Source of the DNA: Bacillota bacterium
Lineage (GTDB): Bacteria; Bacillota; Clostridia; Acetivibrionales; DSM-1351
DNA length: 42,042 nucleotides
Assembly (NCBI GenBank): GCA_023398105.1
Contig: JAEWST010000004.1
Coordinates: 1 to 42,042 of the forward strand
Direction of reading: 5' to 3'
Position numbers and translations under genes: made by a program. The notes under the pieces were generated by a model that was not told the DNA's origin, ran no database searches, and was given only the letters and a program-made list of their open reading frames with translations. Positions 15,766 through 25,688 of the stretch are shown piece by piece. Numbering within the stretch: position 1 is the first letter of the stretch; each line of letters opens with the position of its first letter.

Positions 15766-17379
15766 ATGAAACTAAATAAAAATGATATAAGTAGCTTAGA
15801 GCTATGGAATAATCCTGGTATTGAAATGCCAAAATTTGATTATCAGCTTATGGTTTCAAAAACTTTCGAAAGTCCTACTTGGGTGCATTTTGGAGCAGGC
15901 AATATTTTTAGAGGTTTTATTGCAGCTCTGCAGCACAGGCTATTAGATTCGGGTAAAGCAGATACTGGTATAATTGCAGTAGAAACCTACGATTTTGAGA
16001 TTATAGACAGAATATATAAACCATATGAGAATTTAAGCCTATTAGTACATATGAACTCAGATGGAAGTCTTGACAATAAAGTGATTGCAAGTATTTCAGA
16101 GGGCTTGGTGGGAGATGTATCAAGGGAACAGGATTGGAAAAGATTAAAGGAAGTATTCTGCAAACCATCTCTGCAAATGGTTAGCTTTACTATTACAGAA
16201 AAGGGATATTCCTTGACAGGAGCATCGGGTGATTATCTGCCTGACGTAAAATACGATATTGAAAATGGGTTTGCAGAGCCTAGAAATTTAATATCAAAAG
16301 TAGGCTCACTGCTTTTTGAAAGATTTTCATGTGGAGAGCTTCCTATTGCTCTAGTTAGCATGGATAATTGTTCTCATAATGGAGAAATACTCCAAAAGGC
16401 AATACTGGATATAGCTAAGTGCTGGGTTCATAAAGGATTTGTTGACAATAAGTTTATAGATTATCTCAAAAACCCATCAAAAGTATCTTTTCCATGGTCA
16501 ATGATTGATAAAATTACACCTAGGCCATCAGAAACTGTTAGTAATGAGTTGTTAAAGCTTGGTATAGAGAATATTGAGATAGTCAAGACTAGCAAAAATA
16601 CATTTATATCACAATTTGTTAATGCAGAAAAACCACAGTATCTTGTTATAGAAGATCATTTCCCAAATGGTCGAATGAAGCTGGAAGAGGCAGGAGTAAT
16701 ATTTACAGATAGGGAAACGGTAGAACGTGTAGAAAGAATGAAAGTAACTACCTGTTTAAATCCATTACATACAGCGTTGGCAATTTTCGGGAATCTTTTA
16801 GGCTATACGCTTATAGCAGATGAAATGAAAAATCCATATCTCAAGAAGCTTGTTGAAAAAATAGGTTATGAAGAGGGAATGCCTGTAGTTGTTAATCCAG
16901 GAATATTAGAGCCAGTTGCTTTTATTAAGGAAGTTATTGAAGAAAGACTTCCAAACCCTTATATACCTGATACACCACAGAGAATTGCATGTGATACATC
17001 TCAAAAAATTCCTGTGAGGTTTGGAGAAACAATAAAAACATATTGCAGTCATTCAACATTAGATGTAAAAAGCTTAACATATATTCCACTAACATTAGCA
17101 GCTTGGTGCAGGTATTTGATGGGAATAAACGATAACGGCGATTTAATGGAATTGAGTCCCGACCCTATGTTAGACGAACTTAAGGAACATCTTAATGGAA
17201 TAGAATTAGGAAATTCAGAATCAGTTGGCAACAAGCTAAGACCAATATTGTCAAATGAAAGAATTTTTGGCTGTAATCTTTATACTATTGGAGTTGGAGA
17301 TAAGGTTGAGAATTACTTTAAAGAATTGATTGCAGGAAAAAATGCTGTAAGAACAGTTTTGGAAAGATATGTTGGATAA
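15766..17379 (+). CDS. uxuB: Fructuronate reductase (mannitol dehydrogenase family)
   Basis: A 537-residue NAD-dependent oxidoreductase of the long-chain polyol dehydrogenase family, usual length for the clostridial members. HFGAGNIFRGF (41-51) is the N-terminal Rossmann motif; TITEKGYS, PFP-type SFPWSMIDKITPRPS near 240-258 and the active-site segment with CLNPLHTALAI (about 325-335) follow the family pattern. It reduces D-fructuronate to D-mannonate. GAGGATAATAAATT precedes the ATG. It is followed by uxuA after 17 bp, so the two consecutive steps are coupled. The neighbours make fructuronate more likely than tagaturonate or mannitol as substrate. Confidence 0.92.
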   Translation: MKLNKNDISSLELWNNPGIEMPKFDYQLMVSKTFESPTWVHFGAGNIFRGFIAALQHRLLDSGKADTGIIAVETYDFEIIDRIYKPYENLSLLVHMNSDGSLDNKVIASISEGLVGDVSREQDWKRLKEVFCKPSLQMVSFTITEKGYSLTGASGDYLPDVKYDIENGFAEPRNLISKVGSLLFERFSCGELPIALVSMDNCSHNGEILQKAILDIAKCWVHKGFVDNKFIDYLKNPSKVSFPWSMIDKITPRPSETVSNELLKLGIENIEIVKTSKNTFISQFVNAEKPQYLVIEDHFPNGRMKLEEAGVIFTDRETVERVERMKVTTCLNPLHTALAIFGNLLGYTLIADEMKNPYLKKLVEKIGYEEGMPVVVNPGILEPVAFIKEVIEERLPNPYIPDTPQRIACDTSQKIPVRFGETIKTYCSHSTLDVKSLTYIPLTLAAWCRYLMGINDNGDLMELSPDPMLDELKEHLNGIELGNSESVGNKLRPILSNERIFGCNLYTIGVGDKVENYFKELIAGKNAVRTVLERYVG

Positions 17380-17396
17380 TAAGGAGATGATATTTG

Positions 17397-18473
17397 ATGA
17401 AAATGACATTTAGGTGGTTTGGAGAAAAGGATGATAGTATAACGCTGGAACAAATCAGACAGATTCCAGGTGAACCTGGAATAGTTGGGGCTTTGTACGA
17501 TGTACCTGTTGGTGATGCTTGGACATTAGAAAAAGTACTTGAATTAAAGAATACTGTTGAAAAAGCAGGACTCAAGCTTGAAGTAATTGAAAGCGTCAAT
17601 ATTCATGAAGACATTAAACTAGGACTACCAACTAGAGATAAATATATTGAGAACTACAAGGAATCAATAAGAAATTTAGGGAAAATTGGAGTGAAAGTAA
17701 TATGTTATAACTTCATGCCAGTATTTGATTGGCTAAGAACTGATCTCGCAATGAAATTGGAGGATGGTTCTGAGGCTATGGCTTATGAAAATAGCATAGT
17801 ACAGAAATTGGACCCTGTAAAAATGGTTGAAGATATGGCTACTAACTCAAATGGATTTGCCCTTCCAGGTTGGGAACCATATAGATTAAAGGAACTGAAG
17901 GATACACTTGAAAAATATAAGAATGTAGATGAAAAAAAGCTATTTGAAAATCTTAAATATTTCCTTGAGAACATCATTCCTGTCTGTGAAGAAGCTGATG
18001 TAAAAATGGCAATTCATCCTGATGATCCACCATGGTCACTTTTTGGTTTGCCAAGAATAGTTACAAGCAAGAAAAATCTTGAAAGACTTGTGAAGCTTGT
18101 TGATAGCCCATATAACGGGTTAACACTTTGTAGCGGCTCATTAGGTTCAAATCCTGAAAACAATATACCTGAGTTAATAAGACATTTTGGCAAAATGGGA
18201 AGGATTCACTTTGGACATGTAAGAAACTTGAAGTTTGTTGATGATAAAAAGTTCCATGAGTCATCACATCTATCCTCTGATGGTTCTTTTGATATGTTTG
18301 AAATTATGAAGGCTTACCATGATATAGGCTTTGAAGGATATATTCGTCCTGACCATGGGAGAATGATATGGGGAGAAAAAGCAAGACCAGGTTATGGATT
18401 ATATGATAGAGCACTAGGTATTGCATATTTGAATGGTTTATGGGAAGCTATAGATAAGATGAAGCAGCAATAA
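17397..18473 (+). CDS. uxuA: Mannonate dehydratase
   Basis: A 358-residue xylose-isomerase-like TIM-barrel enzyme that dehydrates D-mannonate to 2-keto-3-deoxygluconate. The ATG at 17397 follows AAGGAGATGA at good spacing; an in-frame TTG one codon earlier is less likely. Family markers are FRWFGE near the N-terminus, CYNFMPVFDWLRTDL (about 103-117), MAIHPDDPPW with the metal His/Asp, CSGSLG, HFGHVRN and RPDHGRMIWGE. All metal-site residues appear present. It takes the product of uxuB and supplies kdgK. Confidence 0.96.
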   Translation: MKMTFRWFGEKDDSITLEQIRQIPGEPGIVGALYDVPVGDAWTLEKVLELKNTVEKAGLKLEVIESVNIHEDIKLGLPTRDKYIENYKESIRNLGKIGVKVICYNFMPVFDWLRTDLAMKLEDGSEAMAYENSIVQKLDPVKMVEDMATNSNGFALPGWEPYRLKELKDTLEKYKNVDEKKLFENLKYFLENIIPVCEEADVKMAIHPDDPPWSLFGLPRIVTSKKNLERLVKLVDSPYNGLTLCSGSLGSNPENNIPELIRHFGKMGRIHFGHVRNLKFVDDKKFHESSHLSSDGSFDMFEIMKAYHDIGFEGYIRPDHGRMIWGEKARPGYGLYDRALGIAYLNGLWEAIDKMKQQ

Positions 18474-18563
18474 AGTGTTGATTTAATCTTGTTGGCTTTA
18501 GTATGGTTTACATTATTATATCAAGGGAATATGTAGCAATGTATATATGTTGGAGGACTATAA

Positions 18564-20654
18564 ATGGGCAGAGTAAAAGATAAGAAAAAAGAATATGCTG
18601 CAGCTGGGTATAACTGTTGGCTTCAATACCATAAGCAAGAAAACTTCCCTTTAATGCAGGAATATATTGAGTTTTGCCGAAATATTGTAATATATGAGGA
18701 TTCTGATATCGTGCAGAATGTACTTGATGAGCTGAAAAATGGCATAAAAAGTATGCTAGATATAAAACCTATATTATCTGTTGAACCTGTAATGCAGGCA
18801 TATCTACTAATAGGAACTCTTGCAGAAAATGACAGGTTGGATGCTCTTTTAGAAACAGAAGAGAAGGAAAAAATAGGTGATGAAGGCTTTATTATAAAGT
18901 TGATTTATAATAATGAAGAAAGAATATTGGCTATTGCAGGTAAAACTGAAAATGGATTACTTTATGGAGTTTTTGATTTTATAAAAGCTATACAAACCCA
19001 TAAAAAGCTTGAAAGTATATTGAGGATTGACAATCCAGCAAATCAGCTTCGCATCCTTAACCATTGGGACAATTTAGACGGAAGTATTGAAAGAGGATAT
19101 GCAGGTCATTCTATTTTCTTTCGCAATAACAAAATTATTTCAAACTTAGATAGGATAAGAGATTATGCTAGAATTTTAGCTTCTATAGGTATTAATGGGC
19201 TAGCTATTAATAATGTAAATGTGCATAAGCAGGAGACAAATTTAATAACAAGTGCTTATTTAACTGACGTTTCAAAACTAGCTGATTTGTTTAGAGAGTA
19301 TGGTATCAAGCTTTATTTGAGCGTAAATTTTGCTAGCCCAATGCAGCTTGGAAAACTTACTACTGCCGATCCCTTAGACAATGGAGTAAGAGAGTGGTGG
19401 AATAGTAAGGTTGAGGAAATTTACAGATATATTCCTGATTTTGGAGGTTTTTTGGTAAAGGCGGATTCTGAACACAGACCTGGACCCTTTACCTATGGAC
19501 GTAACCATGCAGATGGTGCAAATATGCTTGCCAATCCACTAAAAAAACATGGTGGTATTGTAATTTGGAGATGTTTTGTTTATAATTGTATGCAAGACTG
19601 GAGAGATTATACAATTGATAGAGCAAAGGCGGCGTATGATAATTTTATGCCTCTTGATGGTATTTTTGATGACAATGTATTACTCCAAATTAAAAACGGA
19701 CCTATGGATTTTCAGGTACGTGAGCCAATTTCACCACTTTTTGGTGGTTTACAAAAAACAAATCAAGCAATGGAATTCCAGATAACTCAGGAATATACTG
19801 GACAGCAAAAGCATTTATGCTATCTTGTTCCTATGTGGAAAGAGATACTTGAATTTGATACTTATGCAAAAGGAAAAACCACACTTGTAAAGAATATAGT
19901 TAGTGGTTCTGTTTTTGATAATAAATATAGTGGAATTGCAGGAGTTGCCAATATTGGGGACAGTCCAAACTGGACTGGATTTCAATTGGCTCAGTCAAAC
20001 CTTTATGGCTTCGGGCGACTTGCCTGGAATCCTGATTTGACGGTGGAGCAAATAACTAAAGAATGGGTAAAAATGACTTATTCAAATAATGAAACAGTTG
20101 TTGGTGTTATCTCTGAAATGCTAATTAGCTCTTGGAGAATCTATGAGAATTATACTTCACCATTAGGAATTGGCTGGATGGTAAATCCAAATCATCATTA
20201 TGGACCTAATGTAGATGGCTATGAGTATGACAAGTGGGGAACTTATCATAGAGCTGATCTAAAAGGGATAGGTGTTGATAGAACGGTAAATACAGGGACT
20301 GGATACGCAGGGCAGTATAATAAGGAAGTAGCAGAAATGTATGAAAAAGTAGAAACCTGTCCTGAGGAATTATTATTGTTTTTTCATCATATTCCATATA
20401 GCTATAAATTGCATTCAGGGGAAACTTTGATTCAATATATATATAATTCTCACTTCAAAGGAGTAGAGCAAGTAATAGAGCTAAAAAACAAATGGCTTGG
20501 GCTTAAAGGAATGATTGGGGAAGAACTGTTCAAACATGTATCTGAGACATTAGATGGTCAGATTGAACACTCAAAGGAGTGGAGAGATGTAATTAATACT
20601 TACTTCTTTAGAAAAACAGGCATAGAGGATGAACAGGGAAGAAATATTTTTTAA
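18564..20654 (+). CDS. aguA: Alpha-glucuronidase, glycoside hydrolase family 67
   Basis: A 696-residue GH67 enzyme (usual ~680-700) without a signal peptide, hence cytosolic. It removes 4-O-methyl-D-glucuronic acid from the non-reducing-end xylose of aldouronic xylo-oligosaccharides. Family landmarks are NHWDNLDGSIERGYAG (166-181), GGFLVKADSEHRPGPF with the likely general acid E303, and LDGIFDDNVLLQIKNGP then QVREP, holding the Asp/Glu residues expected to act as base (D365, E387). WNPDLTVEQI and NHHYGPNVDGYEY are also conserved GH67 segments. TTGGAGG precedes the ATG. It is the last gene of the uxaC-aguA series, ending at a strong terminator, and defines the pathway as aldouronate use. Confidence 0.97.
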   Translation: MGRVKDKKKEYAAAGYNCWLQYHKQENFPLMQEYIEFCRNIVIYEDSDIVQNVLDELKNGIKSMLDIKPILSVEPVMQAYLLIGTLAENDRLDALLETEEKEKIGDEGFIIKLIYNNEERILAIAGKTENGLLYGVFDFIKAIQTHKKLESILRIDNPANQLRILNHWDNLDGSIERGYAGHSIFFRNNKIISNLDRIRDYARILASIGINGLAINNVNVHKQETNLITSAYLTDVSKLADLFREYGIKLYLSVNFASPMQLGKLTTADPLDNGVREWWNSKVEEIYRYIPDFGGFLVKADSEHRPGPFTYGRNHADGANMLANPLKKHGGIVIWRCFVYNCMQDWRDYTIDRAKAAYDNFMPLDGIFDDNVLLQIKNGPMDFQVREPISPLFGGLQKTNQAMEFQITQEYTGQQKHLCYLVPMWKEILEFDTYAKGKTTLVKNIVSGSVFDNKYSGIAGVANIGDSPNWTGFQLAQSNLYGFGRLAWNPDLTVEQITKEWVKMTYSNNETVVGVISEMLISSWRIYENYTSPLGIGWMVNPNHHYGPNVDGYEYDKWGTYHRADLKGIGVDRTVNTGTGYAGQYNKEVAEMYEKVETCPEELLLFFHHIPYSYKLHSGETLIQYIYNSHFKGVEQVIELKNKWLGLKGMIGEELFKHVSETLDGQIEHSKEWRDVINTYFFRKTGIEDEQGRNIF

Positions 20655-20731
20655 CTATGGTTATATAACCAAGACAGAAATTCCATCTTCTGCTCTTGAT
20701 TATCATAATATACTTTTCTATAATTTTCAAG

Positions 20732-20787
20732 AAACACAAACTATCAAGGTATTGGGCGCATCTAAACCTTGGAGGTTTGTGTTTTTT
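20732..20787 (+). terminator. Terminator of the uxaC-aguA series
   Basis: AAACACAAAC (20732-20741) pairs with GTTTGTGTTT (20775-20784), with an inner CAAGG/CCTTG stem, then continues in T residues. It also separates aguA from the convergent sensor gene. Confidence 0.85.
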
Positions 20788-20799
20788 GGTTTTCAGGCA

Positions 20800-23103
20800 T
20801 TATAAACTTGACTTAATATTGCGGTATTCACCTGGATTAATACTAACATATTTTTTAAAAAATCTATTAAAGCTCTGTTTATTGTTATATCCAAGACTTA
20901 GTGCAATATCATTAATGCTTATATTTGTCTGACGAAGCAAACGCTGAGCTTCTTCTATCCTCATATTATTAATATAATTCACAATATTCTCGCCTGTTGC
21001 ATCATTAAATATTTTTCTTACATGGGAGTAGCTTAATCCTACATGCTCTGCGAGAGTATTAATAGCAATATCCTGTTTATAGTTTTTATGAATATAATCT
21101 ATTATTTTTGAAATATGGGAAGTATCATCAACCTTTACCTTCTCACAATATTCTATAATCTGAAGAAAAATATTAGCTAAGAACAAACCAGTCTCATCCA
21201 AGGTTTCTATATCAGCAAGCTTACTATAAATATTAAAATCATTTCCGAAAATTTTACTTACGCTTATGTTCAAATTGAGCAGATATTTGATTGTGCTTCC
21301 TAATAGCTGATTTAAAATAAGCATTGTACTATCATATGTAAGATCCTTGCTGACCTTTATTTCATTAATAAAATCATTTACAGAGGCAAGTACAGCTTCT
21401 TTTGAGCCTACGTCAACATTATTCAGTATTTGCTTTTCTATAGTAAAAGGATAAAAGTATTTGCTATTAGAGGTATTACAATTTTGATCATAAAATAAAA
21501 CCATCTCATATCCTAATATAAATTTATGATTTATTAAAGCCTGTGCTTCATTATAAGAAGTTCTAATTTTATTAATATTATCGTAAATATTTCCAATACA
21601 TACCGTAATAGTGCTTTCAATAACCTTTGCAGCTTCTTTTTGAATTATATGGAAATGATTGTTTAATAATGAGTTTTCTTTAGTGATATCATTATCATTA
21701 GAATTTACTATAATTACTATCTTGTTTCCATCCATAACTATACCTTCACAAGCAAAAGACGGACCTAATATTTCCAATGATAAATTTAAAATTGCAGTTT
21801 TAAGATAATACTGATTCTCATACGAGAAATTCTCTGTGAAATCTTTATATTTATCAATAGTAATTATGCAACATATAAAATTTTTATTTGGAAATAATTC
21901 GGAGTTCTCGTCGTATCCACTATCGGACAGAGGTATTCCTCTTAGCAAGCTTAGTATATAGTTCTCACGAAGATTTTTTTTGCTTTTCTCTATAGTTCTA
22001 AAAAGCTTATCTTCTTCTTTAATCATAGAGTCAAAGGTTTTTGACAGAATGGTAAATTCATTTTCATTGTCAAAGTCTATACCCTTTAAGCTTTTTAATT
22101 GCTGAGCCAGCTTTTTAATTGGATTATAAATCTTACGTGAAATCATATATGATAAAAATATACCTACTATTAATAAAGCAAGTGAAATATAGATAAAGTT
22201 TGCTCTTAGTGTGTTTATCTTGTTGTAAAGTGTATCAAGGGAAAACACGCCAACATAAATCCAGCCATTCTTGCTTGACTTAAAATATGTTATTAAACAG
22301 TTTTTGCCATTTACATCCTGTATTAAATATCCTTCATTTTTTTCTGTTGCTAATATTTCCGAAATATATAGTCTGTTAGAAATATTTGAGGATATCATTG
22401 TTTTATCAACATGGGATATAACTTCTCCATTCATATTAATTATACTGATATTATCATTGGAATTTGAAGTATTACTGTTTATATGCTCGCATAAAGCATT
22501 CTCATATATATTTATGGCAATTGAACCTCTAAGCTTTGTAGTATAGGGAGTTAAAGGGAAAATATATGACATAATATATGTATTTCGAATTCCGTTACTA
22601 TCAACAGCTCTAGGACTTATCCAGGATATTGGCTCTTTTGAATCTTTATATTTTAAGTATTGATCAACCCAACTTCTATCTTGAAAGTTATCTTTAAGAT
22701 ATATACCATTACTTGTAATAATAAAGTCAAAATTATCAAGATAAATATATATAGATGAATATAGACTATTAGTTTCAACAATATGAGATAGTGTTCCTAG
22801 CAGTCTAATAAGCATTAAGTTGTTATCACTATTTTTTAGTATAGAGTTAATATCATTATTGCCATAAAGCTTATTTAATTGTTCATTAAGTGATAGATTT
22901 ATAATGTCATTACTAATAGTTTGAGATATTAGGTCTGTAATATTTTGTGCAACTTTTAATTCACCAATACCAGACCTGCTTATTTCCGCCTCAGAGTATT
23001 TCATAATAGTATAATTAGAAATAGATGTTATGACTATTACTGGTATTATTATGAAAAGAGAAAATACAATAAATTGTTTTACAATCAATGAACGATTTTT
23101 CAT
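20800..23103 (-). CDS. Membrane-anchored AraC-family sensor-regulator (YesN/YtdP-like)
   Basis: I choose the ATG at 23103 (767 residues) because AAGGTGGGG precedes it; a GTG four codons earlier is possible. A transmembrane helix lies near residues 9-27 (VFSLFIIIPVIVITS) and another near 300-320 (FIYISLALLIVGIFLSYMI), flanking a ~270-residue extracellular region of the sort that senses ligands in these proteins. A short HAMP-like segment and a long middle cytosolic region follow, then a C-terminal AraC domain with two helix-turn-helix units (AINTLAEHVGLSYSHVRKIF, SINDIALSLGYNNKQSFNRF). It diverges from the ABC importer genes, and such one-protein sensors typically regulate adjacent LplABC-type importers. 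Aldouronates or xylo-oligosaccharides are the likely signal by context. Confidence 0.9.
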   Translation of the reverse strand: MKNRSLIVKQFIVFSLFIIIPVIVITSISNYTIMKYSEAEISRSGIGELKVAQNITDLISQTISNDIINLSLNEQLNKLYGNNDINSILKNSDNNLMLIRLLGTLSHIVETNSLYSSIYIYLDNFDFIITSNGIYLKDNFQDRSWVDQYLKYKDSKEPISWISPRAVDSNGIRNTYIMSYIFPLTPYTTKLRGSIAINIYENALCEHINSNTSNSNDNISIINMNGEVISHVDKTMISSNISNRLYISEILATEKNEGYLIQDVNGKNCLITYFKSSKNGWIYVGVFSLDTLYNKINTLRANFIYISLALLIVGIFLSYMISRKIYNPIKKLAQQLKSLKGIDFDNENEFTILSKTFDSMIKEEDKLFRTIEKSKKNLRENYILSLLRGIPLSDSGYDENSELFPNKNFICCIITIDKYKDFTENFSYENQYYLKTAILNLSLEILGPSFACEGIVMDGNKIVIIVNSNDNDITKENSLLNNHFHIIQKEAAKVIESTITVCIGNIYDNINKIRTSYNEAQALINHKFILGYEMVLFYDQNCNTSNSKYFYPFTIEKQILNNVDVGSKEAVLASVNDFINEIKVSKDLTYDSTMLILNQLLGSTIKYLLNLNISVSKIFGNDFNIYSKLADIETLDETGLFLANIFLQIIEYCEKVKVDDTSHISKIIDYIHKNYKQDIAINTLAEHVGLSYSHVRKIFNDATGENIVNYINNMRIEEAQRLLRQTNISINDIALSLGYNNKQSFNRFFKKYVSINPGEYRNIKSSL

Positions 23104-23132
23104 CTTCAACCCCACCTTGTCTTATCCATTAG

Positions 23133-23162
23133 ATTATAGTATACATGAAATAATAAAGTCAA
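23133..23162 (-). promoter_or_regulatory. Promoter of the AraC sensor gene
   Basis: Reading the minus strand: TTGACT (23162-23157), 18-bp spacer, TATAAT (23138-23133); the start codon is about 30 bp downstream. Confidence 0.65.
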
Positions 23163-23282
23163 TTAATATACTTCGGCCGATTATTATTACAAAAGCTATA
23201 CTTAAGTTAAAAAACATATTAAACTCAATTCTCAGTTATTGGCTACCCTAATATTTTTATTGAATATCGAAGGGAAAGTCTA

Positions 23283-23409
23283 ATACTCTATTTAAAATTC
23301 ACTATATCATGGGCAGATTATATTTTCGAATTGTTATAGAGTATAAAAAAAGTTAATTGTTACCAACATTATCAAAACCCCACAAGTGGTTTTTTGGTAA
23401 TGTTGGTAA
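23283..23409. repeat. Two successive palindromes in the divergent spacer
   Basis: ATACTCTAT (23283-23291) and ATAGAGTAT (23336-23344) form a perfect 9-bp inverted repeat. Next comes a ~50-bp near-perfect palindrome: TTACCAACATTATCAAAACC (23360-23379) against GGTTTTTTGGTAATGTTGGTAA (23388-23409). Both lie between the two divergent promoters, outside either predicted leader, so they are either regulator-binding DNA, a small element, or part of an unannotated RNA. The rest of the 23163-23703 spacer shows nothing else recognisable. Confidence 0.6.
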
Positions 23410-23703
23410 ACTAGAAGTCATAATATAAATTCAAACTAAAACTGCGTACAAAGTATATTTCGCTTAAAAATCAATAGATTATCTAAAAAAAGCTTTTAAA
23501 CGTATTTGATTTCAGTAAACTGGCATTGAAAATGTTTAATATTAACTATTAGTATCATAATTAATTATTTAATTACTATATTACTATTTTATCAGCTTTT
23601 AATAGAATAATAAAATAAAATTATGAGTAAAAATGAATTGTGCTATTAAATGTCATTCTTGAAGTATGTTTTACTCGTGGTAAAATGAGTTCATAAAATC
23701 GAG

Positions 23704-23731
23704 TTGATACATACATGAATTATTCTACACT
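23704..23731 (+). promoter_or_regulatory. Candidate promoter of the ABC importer operon
   Basis: TTGATA (23704-23709), 16-bp spacer, TACACT (23726-23731), 37 bp before the first permease ATG. Confidence 0.45.
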
Positions 23732-23768
23732 ATTAATTTAGAATACAAACAAGGGAGGTTTAATTTAT

Positions 23769-24725
23769 ATGGATAAAGCTAATGTTGTTGTATCAAAAGC
23801 TCAAACATACACTCCTCAAAAGAAGGGGTTTATGTTTTACTTAAAAAGGGATAAATTTTTATATCTCCTTTTAATATTGCCTGTAGCATACTTTGTTATA
23901 TTTAAGTATCTGCCAATGTATGGAGTAGTGATTGCTTTTAAAGAATACAATATATTCTTACCAGTATGGGAAAGTCCTTGGATTGGTTTTGATGCTTTCA
24001 AAGAAGTTTTTAGAACCGATGATTTTTGGAGAGCATTGAGAAATACTTTTATGCTAAATGGACTAGACTTGCTTTTGGGATTTCCAGCACCTATTATTCT
24101 TGCAATAATTATTAATGAGTTAAAATCAAAGTGGTTCAAGAGAGTCTCTCAGACAATGCTGTATCTTCCGCATTTCCTATCATGGGTAATAATTGGAGGA
24201 ATGGTACTTCAGATTTTCGCTCCGAACTTTGGATTGATAGATAATGTTTTGAAGTCATTAGGGTTGCAATCAATACCATTCTTGACAGAAAATTGGCCTT
24301 GGGTAGCTACATATACAGCGGTTGGAATATGGCAGAGTGCAGGATGGGGTATGATAATATATCTTGCTGCTATTGCTGGTATAAACTCAGAATTATACGA
24401 GGCTGCTGAAGTAGACGGGGCAGGTAGATTGAGAAGAATATGGAATATTACTCTTCCTTGTATAAAGGGTACTATAATTATCCTGTTTATACTGAACATA
24501 GGTAGAATTTCAATGATAAGCTTTGATCGTCCATACATTCTTGGAAATGCTTCAGTTAAGGATTTTTCAGATGTAATTAGTACATATGTTTATAGAGTTG
24601 GTTTACAGTCATCAAGATATAATATAGCCACAGCAGTTGGACTGTTCCAGTCACTTGTAGGATTAGTATTTTTGACAGTTACAAATTATATAGCCAATAA
24701 AAGCGGTGAAGAAGGTATCTGGTAA
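23769..24725 (+). CDS. lplB: ABC sugar importer permease, LplB type
   Basis: A 318-residue inner-membrane permease with about six hydrophobic segments, beginning with FLYLLLILPVAYFVIFKYLP. The cytoplasmic EAA loop that docks the ATPase reads EAAEVDGAGRLRRIWNITLP near 208-227. The N-terminal KYLPMYGVVIAFKEYN is typical of the LplB subgroup of oligosaccharide importers found beside AraC sensors. GGGAGG is just before the ATG. It is followed by the second permease and the binding lipoprotein. No ATPase gene is nearby, so a shared MsmX-like ATPase must serve it. The gene symbol is by family resemblance. Confidence 0.92.
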   Translation: MDKANVVVSKAQTYTPQKKGFMFYLKRDKFLYLLLILPVAYFVIFKYLPMYGVVIAFKEYNIFLPVWESPWIGFDAFKEVFRTDDFWRALRNTFMLNGLDLLLGFPAPIILAIIINELKSKWFKRVSQTMLYLPHFLSWVIIGGMVLQIFAPNFGLIDNVLKSLGLQSIPFLTENWPWVATYTAVGIWQSAGWGMIIYLAAIAGINSELYEAAEVDGAGRLRRIWNITLPCIKGTIIILFILNIGRISMISFDRPYILGNASVKDFSDVISTYVYRVGLQSSRYNIATAVGLFQSLVGLVFLTVTNYIANKSGEEGIW

Positions 24726-24743
24726 AAGAAAGGAGGGGTCTTT

Positions 24744-25616
24744 ATGGGGTACAAAGTAGGTAATAAAATTTTTGATTTCGTTATACTTCTTATAACTATT
24801 ATTTCAGCTCTTTTATGTTTGCTTCCATTAGTAAACGTATTAGCTACATCAATGAGTTCTACATCGGCAATTCTAGCATCTAAGGTTTATTTTCTGCCAG
24901 TAGAAACAACATTTGAATCATATCATGCTCTACTAAAAGATGATTCAATGATATGGTCACTTATATTTACAATCTTATTGACAGTAGGATACACTGTACT
25001 TGGTATGCTGTTAACAATCTGTGCTGCATATCCTCTTACTAAAAAAAGATTAAAGGGAAGAAATATCATTTTATTAATGATTATTTTTACAATGTATTTT
25101 AGCGGTGGAATAATTCCTGAGTATATCCTCGCAAAAAATTTAAATTTAATAAATTCAGTATGGAGTTTGATTCTGCCTGGAGCAATAAGTGCTTATAACT
25201 TAATAGTTTTGAAATCATTCTTTACTTCATTGCCAGAGAGTCTTGAAGAATCAGCTATTCTTGATGGTTGCAACGACATAGGTGTTCTTTTCAGAATTGT
25301 ATTGCCTTTGTCTAAGCCAGTACTTGCAACATTAAGCCTTTTCTATGCAGTAGGAAAATGGAATAGCTTTATGGATGCATTGTTTTACATAACAGACACT
25401 AAATTATATCCTTTACAGTTGAAGCTATATCAGATTATTGTAAATAGTCAAGGAATTGATGCTTCTATAGGTGAAGGAAATATGTCTCAGAATGTACTTC
25501 CTGAAAGTCTTGAAGCTGCCTGTGTTATTTTTGCCACAGTACCTATTATTTTAGTATATCCATGGCTACAAAAGTATTTTGTTACAGGTATAATGGTGGG
25601 TTCTGTAAAGGGGTAA
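24744..25616 (+). CDS. ytcP: ABC sugar importer permease, YtcP type
   Basis: A 290-residue permease (CUT1 class) partnering lplB, starting 18 bp after it with AGGAGG before the ATG. Six hydrophobic segments can be seen. The EAA loop is EESAILDGCNDIGVLFRIVLP-like near 172-192 (EESAILDGCNDIGV). PLVNVLATSMSS near the start and the C-terminal YPWLQKYFVTGIMVGSVKG are the YtcP-family ends. With LplB it forms the membrane channel for the solute handed over by the lipoprotein at 25689. Confidence 0.93.
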   Translation: MGYKVGNKIFDFVILLITIISALLCLLPLVNVLATSMSSTSAILASKVYFLPVETTFESYHALLKDDSMIWSLIFTILLTVGYTVLGMLLTICAAYPLTKKRLKGRNIILLMIIFTMYFSGGIIPEYILAKNLNLINSVWSLILPGAISAYNLIVLKSFFTSLPESLEESAILDGCNDIGVLFRIVLPLSKPVLATLSLFYAVGKWNSFMDALFYITDTKLYPLQLKLYQIIVNSQGIDASIGEGNMSQNVLPESLEAACVIFATVPIILVYPWLQKYFVTGIMVGSVKG

Positions 25617-25688
25617 TAGAAAATCGTATAATATTTTGGCGATTAGCCAATTATTAATAATAAAAAAGAATTTTTGGAGGAGATTTCG

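Noticed and set aside
23360..23409. The large palindrome as an ordinary terminator of the sensor gene or importer operon
   Set aside because: It lies upstream of both predicted promoters and no gene is transcribed into it from either side; its only T-run is inside the stem.
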